Origin: Helicobacter cetorum
GTDB lineage: Bacteria > Campylobacterota > Campylobacteria > Campylobacterales > Helicobacteraceae
DNA length: 64,000 bases
NCBI RefSeq assembly: GCF_900198405.1
Contig: NZ_FZMR01000023.1
Span: 1-64,000, forward strand
Direction of reading: 5' to 3'
In this document: positions 26,819-36,433 of the stretch, in pieces
Position numbering within the stretch: the stretch's first letter is position 1
How the letters are laid out: each line of letters opens with the position of its first letter
Translations under genes and position numbers: made by a program
The notes under the pieces: generated by a model
Seen by the model: the letters and a program-made list of their open reading frames with translations, nothing else
Told to the model about the DNA's origin: nothing
Databases searched by the model: none

Positions 26819-27472
26819 ATGACATTAGACTGGGCTTTTATGTTGCACTCTATCCCTGCGTTTCTCAAAGGTTTAGAACTCACGCTTTACATTTCTTTCT
26901 TAGGGGTTTTCTTGGCTCTTATTGTAGGGTTTTTATGCGCTATTGTTTTATATTTCAAAACACGCTTTGTATTTCCTATTGTTTATATATATGGCGAAAT
27001 TGCAAGAAACACACCCCTATTAATCCAGCTTTTCTTTTTATATTATGGACTGAATGAAATCGGTTTGAGTGCTTTAGAATGTGCTATCCTAGCGTTAGGA
27101 TTCTTAGGTGGGGGGTATATGAGTCAAAGTTTTTTGCTTGGGTTTAAAAGCTTAGCCCCTATCCAAAAAGAGAGTGCTTTGAGCTTAGGGCTTAGCCCTT
27201 TGAAGCTTATGTATTACATTATTTTACCCCAAAGTTTAAGCGTTTCTATGCCTTCAATTGGGGCAAATGTGATTTTTTTACTCAAAGAGACTTCTGTAGT
27301 GGGTGCGATAGCTCTCACAGACATTATGTTCGTAGCGAAAGATTTTATTGGCATTTATTATAAGACTACTGAAAGTCTTTTGATGCTTAGTTTGACTTAT
27401 TTAATCGCCCTACTTCCTTTGAGTGTTTTGTTTATCGTTTTGGAGCGTTCTTTTAAAAAGAAGGTAGCTTAA
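26819..27472 (+). CDS. Polar amino-acid (glutamine-type) ABC transporter permease
   Basis: A 217 aa inner-membrane permease of the HisMQ/GlnP family, with about five helices and the EAA loop for ATPase contact (KESALSLGLSPLKLMYYIILPQSL). The N-terminus IPAFLKGLELTLYISFLGVF is typical. It starts a four-gene operon: two permeases, ATPase and binding protein. The order matches H. pylori HP1169-HP1172. A TAGAAT -10 element lies about 40 bp upstream. Confidence 0.92.
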   Translation: MTLDWAFMLHSIPAFLKGLELTLYISFLGVFLALIVGFLCAIVLYFKTRFVFPIVYIYGEIARNTPLLIQLFFLYYGLNEIGLSALECAILALGFLGGGYMSQSFLLGFKSLAPIQKESALSLGLSPLKLMYYIILPQSLSVSMPSIGANVIFLLKETSVVGAIALTDIMFVAKDFIGIYYKTTESLLMLSLTYLIALLPLSVLFIVLERSFKKKVA

Positions 27473-27473
27473 A

Positions 27474-28145
27474 ATGGAAGTGTTATTTGAGCTAGACAAT
27501 CTTAAGCGTTTGCTAGAGGGGCTTAAGATAACCCTTTTCATTGCGTTAAGCTCTATTATTTTTTCGGTGTTTTTAGGGGTGCTTTTAGGAAGCTTAATGG
27601 CGTTTGGCTCTAGAGTTTTAGTTGTTGTGTGTCGTGTGTATTTGGAAAGCGTGCGTATCATTCCCCTTTTAGCATGGCTATTTATTGTGTATTTTGGATT
27701 AGCAAGCTTACTCAATGTGCATATTAGTGCTGTTTTAGCAAGCATTATCGTTTTTAGTTTATGGGGCTGTGCAGAAATGATGGATTTGACTAGGGGAGCT
27801 TTGACTTCTGTTAGCAAACACCAAGTAGAAAGTGCGTTAGCATTAGGAATGGATTCAAAAATGATTGTTTTTAGCATTATTTTCCCACAAAGCTTTTTGT
27901 CTTTATTGCCATCAGGTCTTAATTTATTCACACGCATGATTAAAACTACCGCTTTAGTCTCTCTTATTGGAGCGATTGATTTGTTAAAGGTGGGACAGCA
28001 AATCATAGAGCTTAATCTCTTACGCATGCCTAATGCAAGTTTTGTAGTCTATGGAGTGATTTTAATGCTTTATTTTAGTTTATGCTATAGTTTGAGCCTA
28101 TATAGTTCCTATTTGGAAAAAAAATTTCAATACATTAGGGGATAA
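27474..28145 (+). CDS. Polar amino-acid (glutamine-type) ABC transporter permease
   Basis: A 223 aa second permease subunit of the HisMQ/GlnP family. LLEGLKITLFIALSSIIFSV opens it, and the EAA loop is VESALALGMDSKMIVFSIIFPQSF. It begins 1 bp after the first permease gene. The two should form a heterodimeric channel for an amino acid, glutamine by homology to HP1170. Confidence 0.92.
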   Translation: MEVLFELDNLKRLLEGLKITLFIALSSIIFSVFLGVLLGSLMAFGSRVLVVVCRVYLESVRIIPLLAWLFIVYFGLASLLNVHISAVLASIIVFSLWGCAEMMDLTRGALTSVSKHQVESALALGMDSKMIVFSIIFPQSFLSLLPSGLNLFTRMIKTTALVSLIGAIDLLKVGQQIIELNLLRMPNASFVVYGVILMLYFSLCYSLSLYSSYLEKKFQYIRG

Positions 28146-28146
28146 G

Positions 28147-28893
28147 ATGAGCGTGATTTTAGAAACCAAAGGGCTAAAAAAAACTTATCAAAACCATTTG
28201 GTTTTAGACGGCATTAATTTCACTTTAAAAAAGGGCGAAGTAGCCGTGATTTTAGGACCTAGTGGATGCGGAAAAAGCACTTTTTTAAGGTGTCTGAATG
28301 GGCTTGAAAAAATTGATGCAGGCGAAATTATTTTTGAAAAAAACAATATCAATACCCCCACAACCAACTGGAGTGAATTACGCCAAAAAATAGGCATGGT
28401 ATTTCAAAATTATGAGTTGTTTCCGCATTTAAATGTCCTAGATAATATCTTACTCGCCCCTTTAAAGGTGCAAAAACGCCAAAAAGATGAAGTTACATCT
28501 CAAGCTATAGAGCTTTTAAAGCGAGTGGGTTTAGAACACAAGCAAAAAGCTTATCCTAAAGAGTTAAGCGGTGGGCAAAAGCAACGAGTAGCCATTGTGC
28601 GTTCTTTATGCATGCAGCCAAAAATCATGCTTTTTGATGAAGTAACCGCTTCCTTAGACCCTGAAATGGTAAAAGAAGTTTTAGAAGTGATTTTAGAATT
28701 AGCTAATACAGGCATGAGCATGGTTATTGTTACGCATGAAATGAAATTTGCTCAAAGAATCGCTAAAAAAATCGTATTTTTTGATAGTGGTAAAATCGCT
28801 GAAGAAAGTAGTGCAAAAGAGTTTTTTAATAACCCTAAGTCTCAAAGAGCACAAAAATTTTTAGAAACTTTTCATTTTTTAGGGAGCTGTTAA
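28147..28893 (+). CDS. glnQ: Polar amino-acid ABC transporter ATPase GlnQ
   Basis: A 248 aa ABC ATPase. Walker A GPSGCGKSTFLR, Q-loop GMVFQNYELFPHLNVLDN, signature LSGGQKQRVAI, Walker B PKIMLFDEVTASLDPEM, and switch His in VIVTHEMKFA. FDEVTASLD replaces the usual FDEPTSALD, keeping the catalytic Glu. It begins 1 bp after the second permease. Confidence 0.95.
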   Translation: MSVILETKGLKKTYQNHLVLDGINFTLKKGEVAVILGPSGCGKSTFLRCLNGLEKIDAGEIIFEKNNINTPTTNWSELRQKIGMVFQNYELFPHLNVLDNILLAPLKVQKRQKDEVTSQAIELLKRVGLEHKQKAYPKELSGGQKQRVAIVRSLCMQPKIMLFDEVTASLDPEMVKEVLEVILELANTGMSMVIVTHEMKFAQRIAKKIVFFDSGKIAEESSAKEFFNNPKSQRAQKFLETFHFLGSC

Positions 28894-28934
28894 ATAAAGT
28901 TTGCTAAAAAGATTACTTTAGTTTCAAAAAAGGA

Positions 28935-29774
28935 TTGTTTATGCTAACAAATGGACTTTTTAAAATGTGGGGGCTATTCTTAGTTTTAATCGCATTAATT
29001 TTTAGTGCATGTTCTGATAACCAAAAAGAAAAGCAAGATGCTTTAGAAATCATTCAACAAAGAGGGGTTTTAAAAGTGGGAGTTTTTAGCGATAAACCCC
29101 CTTTTGGCTTTGTAGATTCTAAGGGAAAATATCAGGGTTTTGATGTGGTTATTGCTAAACGCATGGCTCTTGATTTATTTGGCGATGAAAATAAAATAGA
29201 GTTTATTCCCGTAGAAGCGTCAGCTAGAGTGGAATTTTTAAAAGCTAATAAAGTAGATATTATTATGGCAAATTTCACACACACCAAAGAGAGAGAAGAG
29301 GTAGTGGATTTTGCTAAGCCGTATATGAAAGTCGCTTTGGGCGTTGTATCTAAAGATGGGGTGATTAAAGATGTAGAAGATTTGAAAGATAAAACGCTCA
29401 TTGTAAATAAAGGCACGACAGCGGATTTCTACTTCACCAAGAATTATCCTAGTGTTAAACTTTTGAAATTTGAGCAAAACACTGAGACTTTCTTAGCTCT
29501 TTTAAAAGACAAGGCTATCGCCCTAGCCCATGATAACACCCTATTATTTGCTTGGGCAAAACAACACCCTGAATTTAAGGTAGGTATTACAAGCCTTGGC
29601 GATAATGATGTGATTGCTCCAGCGATTAAAAAAGGCAATCCTAAGCTTTTAGAATGGCTTAATAATGAAATTGATGCTCTCATTTCTAGCGATTTTTTAG
29701 AAGAGGCTTATAAAGAGACTTTAGAGCCTGTTTATGGAGATGAAATTAAGCCTGAAGAAATTATTTTTGATTAA
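28935..29774 (+). CDS. glnH: Amino-acid ABC transporter substrate-binding lipoprotein GlnH
   Basis: A 279 aa periplasmic binding protein of family 3. The signal sequence ends in a lipobox-like LIFSACS, so it is probably lipidated. Family motifs: RGVLKVGVFSDKPPFGFVD, GKYQGFDVVIAKRMALDL, VDIIMANFTHTKEREEVVDF. The start is supported by AAAAAGGA. It completes the importer operon. Confidence 0.92.
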   Translation: MFMLTNGLFKMWGLFLVLIALIFSACSDNQKEKQDALEIIQQRGVLKVGVFSDKPPFGFVDSKGKYQGFDVVIAKRMALDLFGDENKIEFIPVEASARVEFLKANKVDIIMANFTHTKEREEVVDFAKPYMKVALGVVSKDGVIKDVEDLKDKTLIVNKGTTADFYFTKNYPSVKLLKFEQNTETFLALLKDKAIALAHDNTLLFAWAKQHPEFKVGITSLGDNDVIAPAIKKGNPKLLEWLNNEIDALISSDFLEEAYKETLEPVYGDEIKPEEIIFD

Positions 29775-29862
29775 GCTTTAATTTATTTATGCTTAGCTTT
29801 TGCTAAAAGCCTTATTTTTTAATTTGTGATAGAATTATCTCAAGTTAAATCAAGGGAACAAT

Positions 29863-30438
29863 ATGGCAAAAATTGAAATTAAAGGTATAGGCGAACTTCT
29901 AGGTAATACACAAGAAGGTAGAAAAGCCCTACATTTTATCATACCTTCTTATCAAAGAGGGTATCGCTGGGATAAGCAACAAGTAGAAGATTTATTAAAT
30001 GATGTATGGGAATTTTCAAAAAAACAAAAAGAAGAGGGGGAATTTTATTGCCTACAACCCATAATTGTTAAAAAAGACGAGCAAGGGCGTTATGTCTTAA
30101 TTGATGGTCAACAGCGTTTGACAACGATTTTTATTATTTTAAAATGTTTAGAAAATAGAATAAAAGAGGACTATTCTTATTTAGAAAATTTTAGCTTAGA
30201 ATATCAGACAAGAAAAGATAGCAAAGACTTTTTAGATAATCTCAAGGAAGAAAACGAAGATAATGCCAACAAAAATATAGATTACCATTTTATGTTTCAA
30301 ACCTATAAAAAATGCAGTGAATTTTTTAAAAAAGAGGGGATTAATAAAGGAAAATTTGTAGATACTCTTTTAGTCATAGACAAAAAAAAGCGAACCCGAC
30401 AAAGATATAGCCAACAATGTGCGTATCATTTGGTATGA
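29863..30438 (+). pseudogene. DUF262 (GmrSD-like) protein, N-terminal part before a frameshift
   Basis: The 191 aa frame holds the DUF262 nucleotide-binding half: FIIPSYQRGYRWDKQQVEDL and the signature VLIDGQQRLTTIFII. After VDTLLVIDKK the frame leaves the family sequence and stops. An A8 run at 30382-30389 is the break: with seven A the reading becomes DKKSEPDKDIANNVRIIWYE and joins the next frame smoothly. GmrSD-family proteins cut modified phage DNA. This is either a phase-off allele, a true pseudogene or a sequencing error in a homopolymer. Confidence 0.85.
30382..30389. repeat. A8 homopolymer at the DUF262 frameshift
   Basis: Eight A where seven would restore one continuous frame. It is the exact point where the two halves of the GmrSD-like gene lose register. 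Confidence 0.85.
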
Positions 30439-31807
30439 ATTGGATAATGATGATAAAGAGCAAGAACTTTTTGTGCGTATCAACACCAATAAAATCCCCT
30501 TAACTAACGCTGAACTTATCAAGGCTTTATTCTTACATGCTAAAAATTTTGAAAAAAGTGATGCTAAAAAACGCCAAATTGAAATGGCAAAAGAATTTGA
30601 TGAAATGTCCTATGCTTTAGAAGAAGAAAATTTTTATTATTTTTTAAGCTCTAATAAAAAAAGAATCACAAAAATAGAGCTTTTATTTGAAATTTTTGCC
30701 TATACGCAAGATAAACAACTAGATTTAAACGATAAATACGCCTTATATCGTTATCTAGCAGAACTCAAAGAACAAAATCCAAAAGATTTTTTAAATCTAT
30801 GGAGCAATCAAGTTAATAATACACAAGAAAGCCCTAAAGAACAAAATAAAGATAAAAAAAATACAAACATTAAAAAGATTTTTTTAACGCTTAAAAGCTG
30901 GTATGAATATAAAGAGCTTTATCATTTAATAGGTTTTTTAGTGGCTATTGATAATAACCAAGATAAAGCGCTTAAAGAGCTTTATAAAAAATCACTAGGT
31001 ATAACAAAAACAGAATTTAAAAAAGAGCTTTATAAAAGAATTAAAATAGAGCTAGGTTTTTTGAATGAGAAAGAGAAATTAGATATACAAGATAGCACTA
31101 GCTTAAAAAATCAATTAAACGAGCTTAGATACAATGAAAATAAATCGCAAATAGAAAAAATACTTTTATTTTTTAATATAGCAACTATTGTTAATAATCA
31201 ACAAGATAATTATTATTTTGATTTTAAACGCTATAAGGCACTAGAATGGTCTATAGAACATATCTACCCACAAAAAAATGATGGCATCACACACTTAGCT
31301 TTGAAAGAATGGCTCAAAGATTTTATAGAGTATTCTGAAAAATTAAAGATTTTTGAAGAAAATGATGAAAATTTTTTAAAAGCTTTAAAGCTATTAAAAG
31401 AGCTTGAAGAAAAGGGTGTTTATAATAAAGAAAAAGCAAAAAATCTTAGTGATGATGATATAAAAGCTATTAAAGACTTGCTTGAAGACATGCGCCAAAT
31501 TAAAAAATTAGCTTATGATAAAGAAGAATTTAAGGAAGATAATCTTCATACTCTAGGCAATCTAACCCTTTTAGGCAAGGGGGATAATAGCGCTTTTTCT
31601 AACTATGTATTTATGATTAAAAGAGAAATGCTAAAAGAAAAAGAAAATCATTTTATACCCCTTTGTTCTAAAAATGTTTTTATGAAACACTACAGCAAAA
31701 ACCTCTCTAACTTTTGGGGCAACGATGATGTAGAGAGTTACTTTGAAGCAATCAATAAAATTATTAGCAAAGCTTTAAATCTAAAGGAAGAAGAAAATGC
31801 AAAATAA
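30419..31807 (+). pseudogene. DUF262/DUF1524 (GmrSD-like) protein, C-terminal part after the frameshift
   Basis: The 462 aa frame continues the same protein. It starts inside ELFVRINTNKIPLTNAELIK, the second DUF262 block, and ends with the DUF1524 HNH-type nuclease domain, seen as EWSIEHIYPQKND and LHTLGNLTLLGKGDNSAFSN. Together the two frames span about 640 aa, the expected size for a fused GmrS-GmrD protein. The next DUF262 gene overlaps its end by 11 bp, so the two were probably made together. Confidence 0.85.
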
Positions 31808-34064
31808 TAACCCCACTAAACGCTCTAATTTTAAGGAATTAATTGAAAAATATTCTATTGAAATCCCTATTATTCAAAGAGATTATGCACAAGGAAGAGA
31901 AGATGAAGAAAGCAAAAGAATTTGTTATGAATTTTTAGAATCCTTATTAAAAAGCTTAAAAGAGTCTAAACCTTTATATTTAGATTTTATTTATGGGAGC
32001 GTGAAAGAAAATAAATTTATCCCCCTAGATGGCCAGCAAAGATTAACAACCTTATTTTTGCTTTCTTGGTATTTAGGCAAATTTTTAAAAGAAGATATTA
32101 GCTATTTAGAAAAATTTACTTACCAAACTAGAAGCAGCTCTAAAGAGTTTTGTTATAAATTAGTGCGTTGTGAAGAAACTTTTGATAGAGAAAAAAGTCT
32201 CAAAGAACAAATTAAAGATAGCACATGGTTTATGCCCTTTTATCTTAAGGACCCTACAATAAGTTCTATGCTTAATATGTTAGAAGAAATTCATAAAAAA
32301 TTTAAAAATGAAGATTTAAAAGTTTGTTATGAAAATTTAAAAAATATTTCATTTGATATTTTGGAATTAGAATCTTTTAAATTAGATGAAGATTTGTATA
32401 TCAAAATGAATGCAAGGGGTAAGCCTTTAAATGATTTTGAAAATTTTAAGGCGAAATTTGAAGGTTTGCTTATTGATTACAAACAATTAGATTATAAAGA
32501 TAAATTTGCACAAAGTTTTGATAAAAAATGGCTAGATACTATGTGGGAATTTAAAAACGAATTTAATAAAGAGTCTGAATTTGTGGGGGATATGTTTTTA
32601 AACTACATTAATTTTATTACTAAAATGCTAGACATTAAAGATAATGAAACGCCAAGCAAGAATATACAAGATGCTATTTTTAAAAACCATCTTTATAAAA
32701 AACAAGAAAATTTAGATTTTTTATATAAAGCCTTAGAATATTGCAAAAATATTAAAAAATTAGGGTGTGAAATTTTTAGCACACACCACGCACAAGATAA
32801 GGTTAAAATTTTTAGCCGCAAAAAAGAAATGGATTTTATTAAAGGCATTTTATTAGAAGGGGAAAAAACTTTTAAAAACTTGGGCGAACAAACGCTTATC
32901 TTTATGCTTATAGTCTATATAGTAGAGCATAAAAATAATGTTGATGAGACTAATAAATCTCATTTAATAGATTTTATCCATGTAGTGCGTAATGTAGTAG
33001 AGAGTTATGATAGACATAAATACGGACAAATAGATATTGTTTTAGCCTTTAATGAAATAAATATTTCTAAGGTTTTAGAATTTTTTATACCTATAGCAAA
33101 AGAACAAAATATTTATAAGACTTTAGAGTCTAAGCAAAATAATATTAGAGGCTTAAAACATGAAATTTTAAAAGCCCAAATTCTAAAAGAACACCCTATG
33201 ATTAAAGAAAGGCTTAAAGAACTAGAAGACAAGCCTTATTTTAAAGGAAAACTCCATATTATCTTACCTGATGACGCTAAAGATTTTAACAAAAATCATT
33301 TTGATGAAAGCATTGAGTTTTTATACAATTTGTTTGAAAAAGAAGACCAAAATACCATTTGCTTTTGCCTAAAAGACATGATAAAAGAAGGCAAAGGAAT
33401 TGGAGGTTTTTCTAATAATTGGAAGTTCTTTTATGGCTCTTGTGGGCATTTTGGGCGCTTCTTAGTTTGGGATAGAAATATCTTAAAAAAAGAAGGATTC
33501 AACCAACTTTTAAAAGACTATATGAGCGTAAATAAAAATATAAAATCATTAGCCGCCCTTAAAAAAGAAGAGGTGATTAGTGAATACAAGAATAAAAGAA
33601 AAGAATGGCGTTATTATTTCTTTAAATACGATATTTTTAAAAAAATGTGGGATACAGATGAAAATCTAGTCATTTTCAATAAAACAAAAGATTATTTAGA
33701 AAAAGTAGAAACCAGTCGCGCAGATGTAGCCAAACGCATTAATCCTTATTTAAAAGTGATTTGCGATAAATTCAATTTAACCTATGAGCCTTACAAACAA
33801 AATGAAGCAAAACACCCTAGCATTCCTAATAAAATCAAAGCCTTTTATTTTGATGAAAGGGGTTTAGCATTAGAGCTAGAAGAAAGTTTTGAGCTAGATG
33901 TTTTCACAATGGAATATTATAAGGAGAATTACAACCTAACACCAGAAAAGTCAGAAACATCAAAAACACCGATGAAATACTATTTACCATATCCTAAAAA
34001 AGACGACCCTACAGACTTGATAGAAAAAGCCATAGAGTTACTAAAAGACATTAAAGAATCTTAG
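31797..34064 (+). CDS. Second DUF262-family protein of the defence pair
   Basis: A 755 aa protein. The N-terminal DUF262 domain has IPIIQRDYAQGREDEESKRI and FIPLDGQQRLTTLFLLSWYL, and the second block DLYIKMNARGKPLNDFENFK. The C-terminal half (residues about 400-755) is not recognised. It contains FCLKDMIKEGKGIGGFSNNW and WRYYFFKYDIFKKMW but no clear HNH motif. It overlaps the upstream DUF262/DUF1524 gene, which suggests a two-protein restriction-like system. It is very AT-rich and Lys/Asn-rich compared with the glnPQ genes before it. Confidence 0.8.
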   Translation: MQNNNPTKRSNFKELIEKYSIEIPIIQRDYAQGREDEESKRICYEFLESLLKSLKESKPLYLDFIYGSVKENKFIPLDGQQRLTTLFLLSWYLGKFLKEDISYLEKFTYQTRSSSKEFCYKLVRCEETFDREKSLKEQIKDSTWFMPFYLKDPTISSMLNMLEEIHKKFKNEDLKVCYENLKNISFDILELESFKLDEDLYIKMNARGKPLNDFENFKAKFEGLLIDYKQLDYKDKFAQSFDKKWLDTMWEFKNEFNKESEFVGDMFLNYINFITKMLDIKDNETPSKNIQDAIFKNHLYKKQENLDFLYKALEYCKNIKKLGCEIFSTHHAQDKVKIFSRKKEMDFIKGILLEGEKTFKNLGEQTLIFMLIVYIVEHKNNVDETNKSHLIDFIHVVRNVVESYDRHKYGQIDIVLAFNEINISKVLEFFIPIAKEQNIYKTLESKQNNIRGLKHEILKAQILKEHPMIKERLKELEDKPYFKGKLHIILPDDAKDFNKNHFDESIEFLYNLFEKEDQNTICFCLKDMIKEGKGIGGFSNNWKFFYGSCGHFGRFLVWDRNILKKEGFNQLLKDYMSVNKNIKSLAALKKEEVISEYKNKRKEWRYYFFKYDIFKKMWDTDENLVIFNKTKDYLEKVETSRADVAKRINPYLKVICDKFNLTYEPYKQNEAKHPSIPNKIKAFYFDERGLALELEESFELDVFTMEYYKENYNLTPEKSETSKTPMKYYLPYPKKDDPTDLIEKAIELLKDIKES

Positions 34065-34082
34065 TGATATAAAATAATTAAA

Positions 34083-34121
34083 ATCATAATATCTTATCTA
34101 AAAAGATTAAGATATTATGAT
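34083..34121. terminator. Perfect 14 bp inverted repeat after the DUF262 genes
   Basis: ATCATAATATCTTA and TAAGATATTATGAT are exact inverse complements with an 11 nt loop, 19 bp after the second DUF262 stop. It may end that transcript, although it is AT-only and has no long T run. It could also be an operator. Confidence 0.5.
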
Positions 34122-34191
34122 GATTAAACATAAAAACTCCAAACTTTGATACCATAACCCAAACACAAAGATTATAAATAAGGAGTTGAAC

Positions 34192-34959
34192 ATGCAAATT
34201 GTAAACGCACAATATACTCTTGATAATATGGCTTTTAGAGAAAATTGTAAGAGTGTTTTGCAAAAAGATGGCATTATGGTTTTGCCTCATTTCATAGAAC
34301 CCCATGTTTTAGCACAAATCAAACAAGAAGCACTCTCTAAAGAACATCTCGCCTATTATACACAAAACACACATAATATTTATTTACAAAAAAAGGATAA
34401 TAATTTTTCAGATTCACACATTCGTAACTTAGATTTGATGAGCGAAAAAGGTTGCATTACAGACAATTATATCAGTCATAACTCGCCTTTAAGAGAGCTT
34501 TATAACAGCTCTGATTTTAAAGATTTTTTAGCCTTTGTTTTAGAAGAAGAAAAACTCTATCCTTATGCGGATAAATTTTCTAGCATCAATATCCATTATG
34601 CCCATGACAATCAAGGGCTTAATTGGCATTTTGACAATTCATCATTCGCCATTACTTTACTCATTCAAAAACCTCTAGGTGGAGGGGAATTTTGCTTTGT
34701 TAAAGATGTGCGCAATTCTAAGCATAATGATATGGGCTATGATTTAGCCCATAAAATTGTTGCTGGTGTTTGCCCTTATCAAAGCCTCAGCCAAGATGAA
34801 GGCGCGTTAGTGCTTTTTAGGGGGCGTGATAGTCTGCATAAGGTCAATAAAACAAAGGGCGAGGTATGCCGTATTTTATGTGTGCTTGCATATAACAATG
34901 AACCTAATGTCTCATTGAGCCAAGAGGCTATGCAAACTTTTTATGGTAAAGTGGGCTAA
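34192..34959 (+). CDS. 2-oxoglutarate/Fe(II)-dependent oxygenase-like protein
   Basis: A 255 aa protein with the double-stranded beta-helix oxygenase pattern: iron ligands in NWHFDNSSFAITLLIQ (HxD) and the distal His in SLHKVNKTKGEVCRILCVLA, where the Arg would bind 2-oxoglutarate. The N-terminal part ENCKSVLQKDGIMVLPHFIE is also typical of phytanoyl-CoA-hydroxylase-like members. Substrate unknown. The ATG at 34192 has AAGGAG 6 nt upstream, so the upstream TTG at 34186, which overlaps that site, is not the start. Confidence 0.75.
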   Translation: MQIVNAQYTLDNMAFRENCKSVLQKDGIMVLPHFIEPHVLAQIKQEALSKEHLAYYTQNTHNIYLQKKDNNFSDSHIRNLDLMSEKGCITDNYISHNSPLRELYNSSDFKDFLAFVLEEEKLYPYADKFSSINIHYAHDNQGLNWHFDNSSFAITLLIQKPLGGGEFCFVKDVRNSKHNDMGYDLAHKIVAGVCPYQSLSQDEGALVLFRGRDSLHKVNKTKGEVCRILCVLAYNNEPNVSLSQEAMQTFYGKVG

Positions 34960-35061
34960 ACTATTACTTACTAAAGAAAATGAGTGAGATTAGGCTAATT
35001 TCTATCATTAAGCTCTAGCTTTTGGTTAGGGCTAATGTAGCATTGAAAATAAAGGGGTTTT

Positions 35062-36213
35062 ATGGCAAATATTTTAGTTCTAGGGGCTGGATATGCAAGC
35101 CTAAGTTTTATTAAAAATGTGCCTCAAACGCTTTTTGACCAACACCATTTTACCCTTATTTCCAATACCAACAAGCATTGTGCTAATATCTTGTTACACG
35201 AAATTGCAAGCGGTATTAAAACAGATTATTTATTTGACCTAAACGATATTTTGCCTAAAAAGGTTTGTTTCATACAAGATGAAATTATAGAAATCAAACA
35301 AGATAGCGTCATAGGCAATACAGCTCAATACGCTTATGATTTTTTGATTGTAGGGCTTGGCTTTATGAGCGATGATTTTAATATTAAAGGCGTTAGCCAG
35401 CATACCTATGCCATCAGCCATTCTCAAAACGCTCTTTATTTACACGTACAACTTATCCAAGCCCTAAAAACGCATGACTTAAAAAATCCTTTTAATCTTG
35501 TTGTGTGTGGGGGCGGTTTTAGTGGCATAGAAATTTTAGGAGCTTTAAAAGATAATTTACCTATGCTTTTAAAACAACTCCATTTACCCTCTTTATACAT
35601 ACAGCTAAGTTGCATAGAGGCTATGCCTAGTATTTTGCCCATGTTTAGTCCTAAATTAGTTAAAAAAGCTCTGAATTACTTGCATAAACAAGGCATTATG
35701 GTATATACCAACCATAAGATTTTAGAATGCCAAGAAAAGCAAATCCACACCGAAAAAGACCATCAAAAAAGCGTGATTCCAACTGATTTTACCATTTGGA
35801 CATGCGGGGTTAAGGGCAATATAGTGATAGGAAGTTCTAGTCTTTTTAAAAGTGATCATAACAGAGTGGAAGTCAATGAATTTTTAAACCCTAAATGTTT
35901 AAACGCACCCAATATTTTTATCTTAGGCGATTGCGCTGCTTTAAGGGATAGAGAAAATCAAGCTAGATTTTATCCCCCAAGCGCTCAGCTTGCCTCTCAA
36001 ATGGGGTATTATGTAGCCTTAAATTTTGAAAACATCTTAAATCATAACGCCATTCCCCCCTTTATATTCAAACCAAAAGGCACAATTTGCTCTCTTAGCT
36101 CGCGCTATACTATAGGCTATGTAGGACAATTAAATCTTTCAGGGTTAATCGCCTCTTTATTCAAACGCTACACAGAAAACAAATGGAAAAAGTTTTTATT
36201 GTATAAAAATTAA
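35062..36213 (+). CDS. FAD/NAD-dependent oxidoreductase, NDH-2-like
   Basis: A 383 aa flavoprotein. The N-terminal dinucleotide fold is ILVLGAGYASLSFI, the second is LVVCGGGFSGIEILGAL, and the FAD-binding end is IFILGDCAALRDRE. A C-terminal basic/hydrophobic segment (GLIASLFKRYTENKWKKFLL) may hold it to the membrane as in type II NADH dehydrogenases. It could pass electrons from NADH to menaquinone. Sulfide:quinone-type relatives are an alternative. AAAGGGG precedes the ATG. Confidence 0.8.
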   Translation: MANILVLGAGYASLSFIKNVPQTLFDQHHFTLISNTNKHCANILLHEIASGIKTDYLFDLNDILPKKVCFIQDEIIEIKQDSVIGNTAQYAYDFLIVGLGFMSDDFNIKGVSQHTYAISHSQNALYLHVQLIQALKTHDLKNPFNLVVCGGGFSGIEILGALKDNLPMLLKQLHLPSLYIQLSCIEAMPSILPMFSPKLVKKALNYLHKQGIMVYTNHKILECQEKQIHTEKDHQKSVIPTDFTIWTCGVKGNIVIGSSSLFKSDHNRVEVNEFLNPKCLNAPNIFILGDCAALRDRENQARFYPPSAQLASQMGYYVALNFENILNHNAIPPFIFKPKGTICSLSSRYTIGYVGQLNLSGLIASLFKRYTENKWKKFLLYKN

Positions 36214-36433
36214 GTGGGGTAGAAAACTTGCTTATTTAATCCACTCATCTTAAAGATATTGTTTTACAATATAAATTAATAGAAGTTAAACTCAAATTAG
36301 ATAGCACTAAGACTAGGGGGTAGTGAAAATAGCTACAAACCTTACGCTAAGATTTGAAAATAATACAAGAAAAAGATTTCTAAGCATTAAAGACTACCTC
36401 TCTTAAGTATGTCTAGTCAAAAACTTTTTTTGT

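Noticed and set aside
27410-28027. 205-codon minus-strand frame across the ABC permease genes
   Set aside because: It lies opposite two well-conserved permeases with clear EAA motifs. The composition is that of an antisense reading of hydrophobic helices.
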